From NCBI RefSeq assembly GCF_005954645.2, contig NZ_CP040695.2, forward strand, positions 4,363,649-4,427,648: a DNA stretch of 64,000 nt. Reading direction: 5' to 3'. Each line of letters opens with the position of its first letter. Position 1 is the first letter of the stretch. The position numbers and the translations under genes were made by a program. Shown one piece after another: positions 1 through 8,836 of the stretch. The notes under the pieces were generated by a model. That model was given only the letters and a program-made list of their open reading frames with translations. It did no database searches and was not told where the DNA came from. Source of the stretch: Nocardioides sp. S-1144 (GTDB lineage: Bacteria; Actinomycetota; Actinomycetes; Propionibacteriales; Nocardioidaceae).

Positions 1-2151
1 GCTGGCTCTGCAACGGGTGCGCGTGGACGTCGTGGCCCAGGCCCTCGGAGACCTCGACCCGGGCGCAGTCGACGGTCTCCTCGCGGTCGGTCACGTCGAC
101 GTCGTAGTCGACGTCGTCACCCGGGGCGAAGAAGCCGCCGTCGATCGGGGCGTTGAAGTCCAGGACGGGCCGGGTGTTGCCGACGTTGACGATGACCTGG
201 CCGGTGGCGATCTTGCCGGTGGCGTCGGTGACCTTCAGCGTGGCCTGGTAGTCGCCGGCCGCGGTGTAGCGGTGGGTGGCGTTGGCCGTCGTGGCGTCGG
301 TGCTGCCGTTGCCGTCGAAGTCCCAGGCGTAGGTGAGCGCGTCGCCGTCGGGGTCGGAGGTGCCGGCGCTCGAGAACGCGACGTCGAGCGGGACGCCGCC
401 CTCGGCCGGGGTCGCGGTGACCTTGACCTGCGGGGCGGAGCCGTTGACGGCGTAGTCGACGCGGACGAGCTTGGTGTCGGGCGAGCCGGAGAAGAAGCCG
501 GAGCCGTACTCGAGGACGTAGAGCGAGCCGTCGGGGCCGAACTCCATGTCACCGGGGGCGAAGAAGCCGCTCATGAAGTCGTTGATGGAGGCGATGGAGC
601 CGTCCGGGTTCGTGCGGACCTCCTTGATCCACCCCCGGCTCATCTCGGAGATGAAGACCGAGCCCTCGTAGTCGGCCGGGAAGGCGGTGTCCTTGGCGGT
701 GGTGTTGCGCGACTGGCGGTAGACCTGCGCGCCGGTCGGGGTCGAGCCCTCGACCTGCGGGTACTTGAACGGCGCCGAGGTGGAGTAGGGGATCCAGGCG
801 TCGGTCATCGGGGGCAGGTCGGTCAGGCCGGTGTTGTTGGGCGAGTCGTTGACGCCCCGCATGCCCTCGGGGTCGTTGCACGGGAAGCGCTTGAGGCTGC
901 CGTCGGGGTTGGTCCGCGCGCGGTTGGCGGTGAAGTCCCAGTCGACGTAGGCACCGCCGAAGCCCTGGTCGGTCAGGTCGTCGCCGACCTCACCACCGCA
1001 GTAGGGCCAGCCGCCGTTCATGGCCTCCGTGGTGCGGTTGAACTCCTCCTGGTGGCGCGGGCCGCGGCCCGGGTCGTTGCTGCGCGAGTCGGGGCCGACC
1101 TCGCCCCAGTAGACGGCGTCGGACTCGGGGTCGGTGCCGAGGCGGTAGGGGTTGCGCAGGCCCATCACGTAGATCTCGGGCCGGGTCTTGGCCGCGTCGG
1201 CGGCGGGGTACTTCGCGGTGGGGTACCTGTTGCCCTCGCCGAAGAGGTTGCCGTCGGGGATGTCGTAGGACATGCCGGGGCTGCTCTCGGGCGGGTTCTC
1301 GTCGCCGAGGTCGTCGGCGCGGGGGATGATCCGCAGCATCTTGCCGCGCAGGTCGTTGGTGTTGCCGGCGGAGTCCTGGGCGTCGTAGTCGTTGCGACCC
1401 GCGCGCTCGTCGTGCGGGGAGAACCCGCCGTTGTCGGAGGAGGAGGTGTTGTCGCCGGTGGTGAGGTGGAGCACGCCGTCGCCGTCGAACTGCAGCGAGC
1501 CGGCCGAGTGGCAGCAGATGTTGCGCTGGGTGCCGACCTGGAGGATGACCTTCTCGGAGGACTTCTCGATCGAGACCTCGCCGGTCTGCGCGTCCTCGAC
1601 GAGCGTCAGCCGCGAGAGCCGGTTGGCGTTGAGGGCCTTCGGCTGCGGGGCGTAGTAGACGTAGAGGTGGTTGTTGGTGGCGAAGTCGGGGTCGAGGGTG
1701 ATCCCGAGGCCGCCGTCCTCCAGACCGCTCCACACGTTCAGCTGAGCGGCGAGCATGATGATCTCGATGGACCCGTCGGTCGGGTCGTACATCTGGATGT
1801 CGCCGGCGCGGGTGATGAAGAAGACCCGCCCGTCGGGCGCGACGGTGAGCTCCATGACCTCGCCCAGGGTGCTCCCCTGACCCAGGACGACCTTCTGGAA
1901 CTTGCTGAGGTCGGGCGCGGCCGCGGCGGCCGCGGCGGGGGCCGCGGCGGCGACGTCGGGCAGCGCGGCGGCACCGGGACGGCGGGGGCAGCCTCGGCGC
2001 GGGCGGGCAGCATGCCGAACAGGCCGGCGGCCAGGGCCAGCACCAGACCGACCGCGAACCCGCGGCGCGGGGACGGGTCGGCGCCGGGGGCGGCCGTCGA
2101 GGGGGAACGGCGAGGGCGGGTGCCCCCGGGGAGTGCCGAATCATGTGCCAT
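1..2151 (-). CDS. Secreted PQQ-type sugar (glucose/sorbosone) dehydrogenase with PKD domain, 3' end beyond window, apparent frameshift
   Basis: An ATG at 2151 opens a signal peptide (hydrophobic FAVGLVLALAAGLFGML, then an ARAEA cleavage region). The mature protein continues in another frame from about 1980 to the window edge with no stop. That frame reads as a beta-propeller sugar dehydrogenase (QKVVLGQGSTLGEVMEL, a CCHSAGSLQFDGDG active-site stretch, GLRNPYRL, FGPDGSLYVLEYGSG) followed by a PKD domain (DPDGDALTYAWDFDGNGS). Joining the two frames needs one extra base, most simply in the G5 run at 1984-1988. The family oxidises sugars outside the membrane, and the neighbouring Gfo/Idh enzyme and importer suggest a shared carbohydrate pathway. 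The substrate is unknown. The C-terminus lies outside the window. Confidence 0.75.
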
Positions 2152-2198
2152 GCGCGCAGAGAGCCCTTTCGCGAAGACCGGTGGCCCGAGGAGCCGCC

Positions 2199-2214
2199 CG
2201 TGACGGTCGTCACA
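2199..2214 (-). promoter_or_regulatory. Crp/GlxR-like palindrome at the dehydrogenase promoter
   Basis: The plus strand reads CGTGA-N6-TCACA, one mismatch from the Crp/GlxR consensus TGTGA-N6-TCACA. It overlaps the start-side end of the -10 element at 2212-2217, a position expected to block transcription. Binding by a Crp-family protein is inference. Confidence 0.5.
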
Positions 2215-2241
2215 CTAGGGAGAGGGTTTTGCCGACGTCAA
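2212..2241 (-). promoter_or_regulatory. Promoter of the sugar dehydrogenase
   Basis: On the minus strand, TTGACG (2236-2241) and TAGTGT (2212-2217) are separated by 18 bases, a good housekeeping-sigma promoter. It lies about 60 bases upstream of the ATG at 2151. Confidence 0.55.
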
Positions 2242-2307
2242 TACATAAGTGCCCCGGACCTCGTCTTATTTTGGCAAGTCGTTGGCACAGAAGGGTCGGG
2301 AACGCCG

Positions 2308-2340
2308 ACGACCCGGCGCGCCTGGGGCGGGCCGGGTCGT
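2308..2340 (-). terminator. Hairpin after the Gfo/Idh gene
   Basis: A 10-bp perfect stem, ACGACCCGGC pairing with GCCGGGTCGT, with a 13-base loop. It lies 35 bases past the Gfo/Idh stop codon and would end the importer operon before the dehydrogenase promoter. Confidence 0.5.
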
Positions 2341-2374
2341 TCGGGTCGGGTGTCTCAGCGCGGGAGGGGGTCCC

Positions 2375-3580
2375 TCACGCGGGGACCTGCTGCCACTGCC
2401 GGGTGTCGGAGCTGACCTCGACGGCGCCCAGGACGCGCTGGACCTGGAGGCCCTCGGCGAACCCGGGGGTGGGGTCGGTGCCCTCGGCGATCGCCGTCAC
2501 CAGGTCGACGGCCTGGTGGGTGAAGCCGTGCTCGTAGCCGAGGCCGTGGCCCGGGGGCCACCACGCCGCGACGTAGGGGTGGGTGGGCTCGGTGACCAGG
2601 ATCCGGCGGAAGCCGGCGGTCTCGTCGGGCTCCTCGGCGTCGAAGTACTCCAGGACGTTCATGTCCTCGAAGTCGAAGGCGAGGCTGCCCCTCGAGCCGT
2701 TGAGCTCGAGACGGATCGCGTTCTTGCGGCCGGTGGCGAAGCGGGTGGCCTCGAAGATGCCGGCGGCGCCGCCGCGGAACCGGGCCAGGAACAGGGCCGC
2801 GTCGTCGACGGTCACCTGGCCGCGCTCGGCCGAGGCGGTGCCGGAGAGCCCGGCGTGCTCGGCGGCGAGCGGGCGCTCCTTGACGAAGGTCTCGAGCTGG
2901 CCGGAGACCTCGGCGATGTGGTCACCGGTGATGTGCTGGGCCAGGTCGATGATGTGCGCGCCGATGTCGCCGAGAGCACCGGAGCCGGCCTTGTCGCGCT
3001 CCAGGCGCCACGACAGCGGCGCCTCGGGGTCGGCGATCCAGTCCTGGAGGTACTGGGCGCGGACGTGGCGGATGTCGCCCAGCCGGCCCTCGGCCACCAT
3101 CCGGCGCGCCAGCGCGATGGCGGGGACGCGGCGGTAGGTGAAGCCGACCATGGCGCGCACGCCGTGGGCGGCGGCCGCCTCGGCCGCGCGGACCATCTCC
3201 TCGGCCTCGGCGACCGAGTTGGCCAGCGGCTTCTCGCACAGCACGTGCTTGCCGGCCTCGAGCGCCGCGATGGCGATCTCGGCGTGGGTGTCGCCCGGCG
3301 TGCAGATGTCGACCAGGTCGACGTCGTCGCGCTCGACCAGCCGGCGCCAGTCGGTCTCGCAGTCGAGCCAGCCCAGCTTCTCGGCCGCGGCCGCGGTGCG
3401 GGCCATGTCGCGCCCGCCGAGGACCTGCATCACGGGGTTGAGGGGCAGGTCGAAGAAGCGTCCGGCTGAACGCCAGGCCTGTGAGTGGGCGGCGCCCATG
3501 AAGGCATGGCCGACCATGCCGACGTTGAGGCGACGAGGTTCGGGACCGCCGTCGGTGCCGAGGTTGAACGGGCTGGTCAT
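2375..3580 (-). CDS. Gfo/Idh/MocA family oxidoreductase
   Basis: A 401-residue NAD(P)-dependent sugar or cyclitol dehydrogenase. The N-terminus has a Rossmann fold with GMVGHAFMG (about residues 20-28). The family motif EKPLA follows at about residue 120, and the C-terminal substrate domain contains GDIGAHIIDLAQ. It is the last gene of the importer operon, starting 81 bases after the binding-protein gene, with a strong hairpin in the gap. Family members oxidise or reduce sugars, inositols or 3-keto sugars. The context suggests it acts on the imported compound, but the substrate cannot be read from sequence. Confidence 0.88.
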   Translation of the reverse strand: MTSPFNLGTDGGPEPRRLNVGMVGHAFMGAAHSQAWRSAGRFFDLPLNPVMQVLGGRDMARTAAAAEKLGWLDCETDWRRLVERDDVDLVDICTPGDTHAEIAIAALEAGKHVLCEKPLANSVAEAEEMVRAAEAAAAHGVRAMVGFTYRRVPAIALARRMVAEGRLGDIRHVRAQYLQDWIADPEAPLSWRLERDKAGSGALGDIGAHIIDLAQHITGDHIAEVSGQLETFVKERPLAAEHAGLSGTASAERGQVTVDDAALFLARFRGGAAGIFEATRFATGRKNAIRLELNGSRGSLAFDFEDMNVLEYFDAEEPDETAGFRRILVTEPTHPYVAAWWPPGHGLGYEHGFTHQAVDLVTAIAEGTDPTPGFAEGLQVQRVLGAVEVSSDTRQWQQVPA

Positions 3581-3610
3581 GGTGGGGCTCCAAACGTCGG
3601 ACGTCCGGCC

Positions 3611-3643
3611 GTCCCGGACCGCCGGGGGGCGGCGGTCCGGGAC
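3611..3643 (-). terminator. Strong intercistronic hairpin between binding-protein and Gfo/Idh genes
   Basis: A 13-bp perfect stem, GTCCCGGACCGCC with its complement, and a 7-base GGGGGGC loop. It starts 19 bases after the binding-protein stop. It has no U-tract, so it could be a partial terminator or a 3' stabiliser that favours high expression of the binding protein, as is common in ABC importer operons. Confidence 0.5.
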
Positions 3644-3661
3644 GACCGGGTGTTCAGTGGG

Positions 3662-4747
3662 TCAGGACTTGAACGCGGTGGGGAGGTACTCGTCGACGTT
3701 GTCGGCGGTCACGACGGGGGCGAAGAGCTGCACGGTGCGGGGGACCTCGACCTCGACGAGGTCGGAGACGTTCTTGTCCTGGGCCAGCAGGCGGGCCAGC
3801 TTGAGGCCGTCGGCGCCCTGGGTGGAGGGGTAGATGACGGTGGCCTTCAAGACGCTGTTGCCGGCCTTGATGGACTCCATCGCCTGCTGGGAGCCGGCAC
3901 CACCGATCATGGTGAACTCATCGCGGCCCGCGGCCTCGATCGCAGCGATGACGCCGACACCCTGGTCGTCGTCGTGGTTCCACAGGTAGTCCATCTTCGG
4001 CAGCGCCTGCAGCAGACCCTCAGCGGCCTCCTGGCCGGTGTCGGCAGAGAACGCGGCCTCGACCTGGTTCTCGACCTCCAGGCCACACTCGGCCAGCGCG
4101 TCGGCGAAGCCCTGGCTGCGGTCCTGGGTCAGCGGCAGCGAGGCGATGCCCTGGATCTCACCGATCACGGCGTCCTCGTTGCCCGCGGCGTCCTCACACA
4201 CGAACTCCCCGGCCGAGACACCCATGCCGTAGTTGTCACCCAGCACCGTGACCCGCGCGGCGTTGGGGTCGCTGAACTCGCGGTCGACGTTGACCACCGG
4301 GATCCCGGCCTCCATCGCCTCGAGCGCGACCGGGGTCAGCGCGGCACCGTCGAAGGGCAGCAGCACGATCGCGTCGACCCCGTCGCTGATGAAGGTCTTG
4401 ATCTGCTCGATCTGCACGTTGGGGTCGTTGGTGCCCTCCGAGACCACCAGCTCGACGTCGTCGTACTGCTCGGCCACCGCACGGGTGGACTCGGTGATCG
4501 AGGCCATCCAGCCGTGGTCGGCTGCGGGGGCGGAGAAACCGATGGTGATCTTGTCACCGGCCTCGTCGTTGGAGCCCTCCTCGGCACCGGAGTTACCACC
4601 GGACAGGTTCGGGTTGCCCTCCTCCTCGGAGGAGTCGTTGCTGGTGCAGGCACTGAGACCCAGCACAGCGACCACCGCGAGGGTCGCGGTGAACTTCGCC
4701 GACTTGTACGCACCGGCGCGCGGGGCGGAGAGGAACTTCAAAGACAT
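3662..4747 (-). CDS. Sugar ABC transporter substrate-binding lipoprotein
   Basis: A 361-residue periplasmic-binding-protein family member of the ribose/galactose type. The signal peptide ends in a lipobox LGLSAC with lipidated Cys34, followed by a flexible acidic/Asn-Gly linker. The fold then starts at DKITIGFSAPAADHGWMASI, typical of RbsB-like proteins. The ATG at 4747 was chosen over an upstream in-frame ATG at 4774 because AAAGGGAG sits directly before it. It lies downstream of the ATPase and permease genes with a 111-base gap and captures the ligand for that importer. The ligand (sugar or cyclitol) is unknown. Confidence 0.9.
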   Translation of the reverse strand: MSLKFLSAPRAGAYKSAKFTATLAVVAVLGLSACTSNDSSEEEGNPNLSGGNSGAEEGSNDEAGDKITIGFSAPAADHGWMASITESTRAVAEQYDDVELVVSEGTNDPNVQIEQIKTFISDGVDAIVLLPFDGAALTPVALEAMEAGIPVVNVDREFSDPNAARVTVLGDNYGMGVSAGEFVCEDAAGNEDAVIGEIQGIASLPLTQDRSQGFADALAECGLEVENQVEAAFSADTGQEAAEGLLQALPKMDYLWNHDDDQGVGVIAAIEAAGRDEFTMIGGAGSQQAMESIKAGNSVLKATVIYPSTQGADGLKLARLLAQDKNVSDLVEVEVPRTVQLFAPVVTADNVDEYLPTAFKS

Positions 4748-4779
4748 GTCGTGCTCCCTTTGGGTTTGTCGCATTGAAA

Positions 4780-4800
4780 ACCTGAGTTGGACCTGAGTTG
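4780..4800 (-). repeat. Tandem direct repeat in the leader of the binding-protein gene
   Basis: ACCTGAGTTG occurs twice, at 4780-4789 and 4791-4800, an 11-bp period (about one helical turn). It lies some 20 bases upstream of the ribosome-binding site. A 6-bp hairpin (GGGCAG/CTGCCC) follows at 4808-4821. The function is unknown. Confidence 0.4.
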
Positions 4801-4858
4801 AGCTGGTGGGCAGAACTGCCCGGATGTGGTTGGGCCCCGAGGCGCCCGGATGGTGGGG

Positions 4859-6034
4859 CTAGGTGGTGCTCTTCCGAGACGCCAACCACTGCTGGAGCAG
4901 GACGGCGGCGACGATGATGGCGCCCTTGAGCACGTCCTGCTCAGAGGGCGGGCGGTTGTTGAGGGTGAACACGTTGGTCAGGGTGTTGAAGATCAACACC
5001 CCCAGCACGGTCCCGGTGATCGTGCCGCGACCACCGGCCAGCAGGGTCCCGCCGATGACCACCGCCGCGATCGCGTCGAGCTCGAGGAGCTCGGCGTGGT
5101 TGGCCGACCCGGTGGTGGTCTTGGCGATCAGGATCAACGCCGCCAGACCCGCGCACACCCCGACCAGCACGTAGAGCAGCACGGTGTGGCGACGCACGTT
5201 GATCCCAGCCAGGCGAGCAGCCTCCGGGTTGCCCCCGACCGCGAAGGTCCGCCGCCCGAAGGTGGTGCGGTTCAACAACACACCCACCCCCACCGCGACC
5301 ACCGCGAACAACCAGATCTGCATGTCGATGCCCAGCGGCTTGGCGTTGAAGAAGTCGTAGAAGCCCGGCAGGTCACTGCTGCTGACGATCTGGGTCCGCT
5401 TCTCGGAGATGATCTCAGCCAACCCCCGCGCCGCGACCAACATCGCCAACGTCGCGATGAACGCCACGATCTTGCCGTAGGCGATCAAGATCCCGTTCAC
5501 CAGACCCGCACCCGCACCCACCGCGATCGCGGCCAGCACCAACAACAACCAGTGCGTGTCAGCCGCCATCTCCTGGGTGGCCAACGTCGTGGCCCACACC
5601 GAGGACAACGCCACCACCGCACCCACCGACAAGTCGATGCCACCACCGGTGATGACGAACGTCATCCCGATCGCCACGATCCCCACCACCGTGCCCTGAC
5701 GCAGGATCGACTGGAAGTTGTCCGCAGCCAGGAACCGGTCACCCGCAGTGATGGTCCCCACCACCGCGATCAACAACAACACCACGACCAGACCGATGAT
5801 CCGGAAGAACCCCATGTCGGCCAACCGCGCCATCGTGGAACCACCCGCAGCACCACCACCACCACCAGCACCGCCGGGACCCGAGGCCGTCATCGTCTGC
5901 GAGGACTCAGTCGACTCGATCACCGGCAACGCCTCCACCGGATCACCAGCGTGCGCACCACCAGAACCGGCAGAACCGGTGTTGTGCTTGTCGTGCTTGT
6001 CGAGGGCCGAGGGCCGCTCGGTGGAGTTGCTCAT
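4859..6034 (-). CDS. Sugar ABC transporter permease (RbsC-like)
   Basis: A 391-residue polytopic membrane protein of the ribose/xylose permease family. It has a roughly 60-residue hydrophilic Gly-rich N-terminal extension, then about ten hydrophobic segments. The conserved RbsC motif GGGIDLSVGAVVAL lies near residues 130-145, and VIGGTLLAGGRGTITGTVLG lies near the C-terminus. The ATG overlaps the ATPase stop as ATGA (6031-6034), which indicates translational coupling. It forms the channel for the substrate delivered by the neighbouring lipoprotein. Confidence 0.9.
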   Translation of the reverse strand: MSNSTERPSALDKHDKHNTGSAGSGGAHAGDPVEALPVIESTESSQTMTASGPGGAGGGGGAAGGSTMARLADMGFFRIIGLVVVLLLIAVVGTITAGDRFLAADNFQSILRQGTVVGIVAIGMTFVITGGGIDLSVGAVVALSSVWATTLATQEMAADTHWLLLVLAAIAVGAGAGLVNGILIAYGKIVAFIATLAMLVAARGLAEIISEKRTQIVSSSDLPGFYDFFNAKPLGIDMQIWLFAVVAVGVGVLLNRTTFGRRTFAVGGNPEAARLAGINVRRHTVLLYVLVGVCAGLAALILIAKTTTGSANHAELLELDAIAAVVIGGTLLAGGRGTITGTVLGVLIFNTLTNVFTLNNRPPSEQDVLKGAIIVAAVLLQQWLASRKSTT

Positions 6035-7601
6035 GCGGGGGTTCCTTCCATCACCAGGTCCAGGACCCGGGACTCATCGATTTCAGCGGCAGCAGCTTCG
6101 TGCACCACACGTCCTTCACGCACCACCAGCACCCGATCAGCCAGACCGAGCACCTCCTCGACCTCGCTCGAGACCACGACCACCGCCACCCCCGAGTCAG
6201 CCAGGTCACGCACCAACCGGTAGATCTCGGCACGCGCGCCCACATCGACACCACGAGTCGGCTCATCGAGCAACAACACCCGACACCCCGCAGCAGCCAC
6301 CGCGCCAGGACCACCTTCTGCTGGTTGCCCCCCGACATCGTGCGCACGTGACGGGCGATGTTGCGCGGACGCACGTCGAGGGAATCGACCAGCTCACGGG
6401 CCTTCGCCTTCTCCTTGGCCCGCTGGATGAACCCGAACCGGTGGAACAACCTCATCGAGGACACGCTGATGTTGGCAAAGACCGGCTGGTCCAACAACAG
6501 ACCCTGACTCTTGCGCTCCTCCGGAGCCAGACCCACCCCCGCACGCACCGCAGCATCAACCGCACCACGACGCAACCGCGTGCCATCCACACTCACCGTG
6601 CCCGAGGAAGCCCGACGCGCACCGTAGATCGTCTCCAAGATCTCCGTGCGCCCCGAACCCACCAGACCCGCCAGACCCACGATCTCCCCGGCCCGCACCG
6701 CCAGGTCCACCCCAGCGAAATGACCAGCCAGGCAGAGGTCCTCGACCTGCAGCACCACCTCGCGCTCAGCCACCGCCACCACACCAGCGGCACGCTCGGG
6801 GAACACGTACTCGATCGCACGACCGGTCATCAACTTGATCAGATCCGCCGTCGGGGTCGACTTCGCCGGCAAACCCGTCGCGACCGTCACCCCGTCCTTC
6901 AACACCGTGATCCGATCCCCGATCTGGCGGATCTCCTCCAACCGGTGCGAGATGTAGACCACCGCCACCCCCTGGGCGGTCAGGCTCTTCACCACCCGGA
7001 ACAGGTTCTCCACCTCACCGTGGTCCAACACCGCCGACGGCTCATCCAAGATCAACAAATCCACCTCGTGCGACAACGCACGAGCCATCGAGACCACCTG
7101 CTGCCCAGCCGGGGACAAATCACCCACCAACCGCGACGGACTGATCTCACTGTGACCCAGACGAGCCAGGATCTCCCGGGCCCGCGCATTCGCCGCACCC
7201 CGACGAGAGAACCCGCCAGTGGAAACCTCATGACCCAAAAAGATGTTCTCCGCCACCGTCAACCCATCCACCAGATCAAGCTCCTGGTAGATCGTGGCCA
7301 CACCAGCATCAATCGCGGCCTGCGGATTCGCGAACCTCGCCGGCACACCCTTCCACGTCATCGACCCCTCATCAGGGATGTAGGACGCCGACAAGATCTT
7401 GATCATCGTCGACTTACCCGCACCATTCTGACCCAACAAACAGTGCACCTCACCGCGACGAACATCCAGATCAACACCACCCAACGCCCGCACCGACGAA
7501 AACACCTTCACGATGCCACTCATCTGCAACAGCACATCACCGTCGACGTCGGGGGTGGCCGGCGTCGATGACGCGTCCTCCCGCTTGCCGAGATCAGGCA
7601 T
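6031..7601 (-). CDS. Sugar ABC transporter ATP-binding protein (RbsA-like), apparent frameshift near residue 436
   Basis: A duplicated ATPase of the RbsA/XylG/MglA type. The first half has Walker A GQNGAGKST, signature LSPAGQQ and Walker B LLILDEPSA. The second half has the usual degenerate Walker A and signature MSGGNQQ. After MSGGNQQKVVLARWLLRG the frame breaks. The expected CRVLLLDEPTRGVDVG and the rest run in another frame to the stop at 6031-6033, which overlaps the permease ATG. One extra base in the C4 run at 6286-6289 restores an intact protein of about 523 residues. Without it the second Walker B and the C-terminus are lost. First gene of the importer operon. Confidence 0.85.
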
Positions 7602-7620
7602 GTCGTCCCCTCGTCCTGGT

Positions 7621-7636
7621 TGTGACTGCGCTCACA
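7621..7636 (-). promoter_or_regulatory. Perfect Crp/GlxR consensus site
   Basis: TGTGACTGCGCTCACA matches TGTGA-N6-TCACA exactly. It lies between the predicted promoter (-10 at 7655-7660) and the ATPase start at 7601, roughly +12 to +27, where a bound regulator would act as a roadblock or repressor. The identity of the regulator is inferred from the consensus. Confidence 0.65.
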
Positions 7637-7654
7637 GGGCGCGTGCGCACGCCC

Positions 7655-7684
7655 AAGGTAGAGCGTCTTCTGTCATCAGGGCAA
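7655..7684 (-). promoter_or_regulatory. Promoter of the sugar importer operon
   Basis: On the minus strand, TTGCCC (7679-7684) and TACCTT (7655-7660) are separated by 18 bases. It is the best sigma-70-like promoter in the 148-base gap before the ATPase gene. Confidence 0.45.
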
Positions 7685-7749
7685 GTAGTTCTGACTAGCA
7701 ATCGTGCAAATGTCGCGAAATGGCACCCGCAGGGGGGGTGGTGAGGGGC

Positions 7750-8757
7750 TCAGGAGCTGGTCGAGAATGCGGCGTCGAACGCGGCCGAGGGCGGGTCGAA
7801 GGCCAACCGACGCACGAACTCCAACGCCTCCGGAGCCCCCACCAACCGGTCCATCCCCGCGTCCTCCCACTCCACCGAGATCGGACCCTGGTACCCGATC
7901 GTGTTCAACATCCGGAAACACGCCTCCCACGGCACATCCCCGTGCCCGGTCGAGACGAAGTCCCACCCCCGCCGGGGATCGGCCCACGGCAGGTGCGACC
8001 CCAACCGACCATTACGACCATTGCCCACCTGACGCTTCGCGTCCTTGCAGTCCACGTGGTAGATCCGATCCCGGAAGTCCCACAAGAACCCCACCGGATC
8101 CAGGTCCTGCCACACGAAGTGACTCGGATCCCAGTTCAACCCGAACGCCGGACGATGACCGATCGCCTCCAACGTCGCCACCGTCGTCCAGTAGTCATAA
8201 GCAATCTCCGAGGGATGCACCTCGTGGGCGAACCGCACCCCACACTCGTCGAAGACATCCAGGATCGGGTTCCACCGATCCGCGAAGTCGCGATACCCAG
8301 CCGCCACCATCTCCTCGGTCGCCGGCGGGAACATCGCCACGTACTTCCAGATCGCCGAACCCGTGAACCCCACCACCGTGTCCACACCCAGGCGCTGCGC
8401 GGTACGCGCGGTCAGCTTCATCTCCTCCGCCGCGCGCTGGCGCACCCCCTCGGGGTCACCATCACCCCACACCCGGCTCGACAAGATCGCCTCGTGACGC
8501 CCGTCGATCGGGTCATCACAGACCGCCTGACCCTTCAGGTGGTTCGAGATCGCGTGCACCTTCAGCCCGTACTTCTCCAGCAGGTCGAGCTTGCCCTGCA
8601 CGTAGGCGTCGTCCTCAGCCGCCTGCCACGGATCGAGGTGGTCGCCCCAACACGCGATCTCCAGGCCGTCGTAGCCCCACCCCGACGCCAGCCGAGCCAC
8701 CTCCTCGAACGGCAGATCAGCCCACTGGCCGGTGAACAACGTGATCGGACGAGGCAT
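7750..8757 (-). CDS. Sugar phosphate isomerase/epimerase (xylose-isomerase-like TIM barrel)
   Basis: A 335-residue AP-endonuclease-2/xylose-isomerase-like TIM barrel. Probable metal ligands are spread as expected: EVHPSE near residue 185, NWDPSHF near 220, HVDCKD near 250 and the terminal SVEWEDAG near 310. Proteins of this group isomerise or epimerise sugars, inosoles or keto-sugars (IolE/IolI-like). It follows the phosphatase gene of the ebo-type operon by 79 bases and precedes the importer genes, so it links the two modules. The exact reaction is unknown. Confidence 0.85.
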   Translation of the reverse strand: MPRPITLFTGQWADLPFEEVARLASGWGYDGLEIACWGDHLDPWQAAEDDAYVQGKLDLLEKYGLKVHAISNHLKGQAVCDDPIDGRHEAILSSRVWGDGDPEGVRQRAAEEMKLTARTAQRLGVDTVVGFTGSAIWKYVAMFPPATEEMVAAGYRDFADRWNPILDVFDECGVRFAHEVHPSEIAYDYWTTVATLEAIGHRPAFGLNWDPSHFVWQDLDPVGFLWDFRDRIYHVDCKDAKRQVGNGRNGRLGSHLPWADPRRGWDFVSTGHGDVPWEACFRMLNTIGYQGPISVEWEDAGMDRLVGAPEALEFVRRLAFDPPSAAFDAAFSTSS

Positions 8758-8836
8758 GAGAGTTCCTCTCGCAGAACAGAACAGGACAGACGAACGAACA
8801 GATGGGTCGAGCGGGTGGAGCGGGGTCAGGTCCGGG

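Noticed and set aside
17..2203. Long plus-strand open frame of 728 codons
   Set aside because: It is the mirror of the minus-strand dehydrogenase gene. The translation is repetitive Val/Gly/Asp/Arg with no domain, as expected opposite GC-rich genes.
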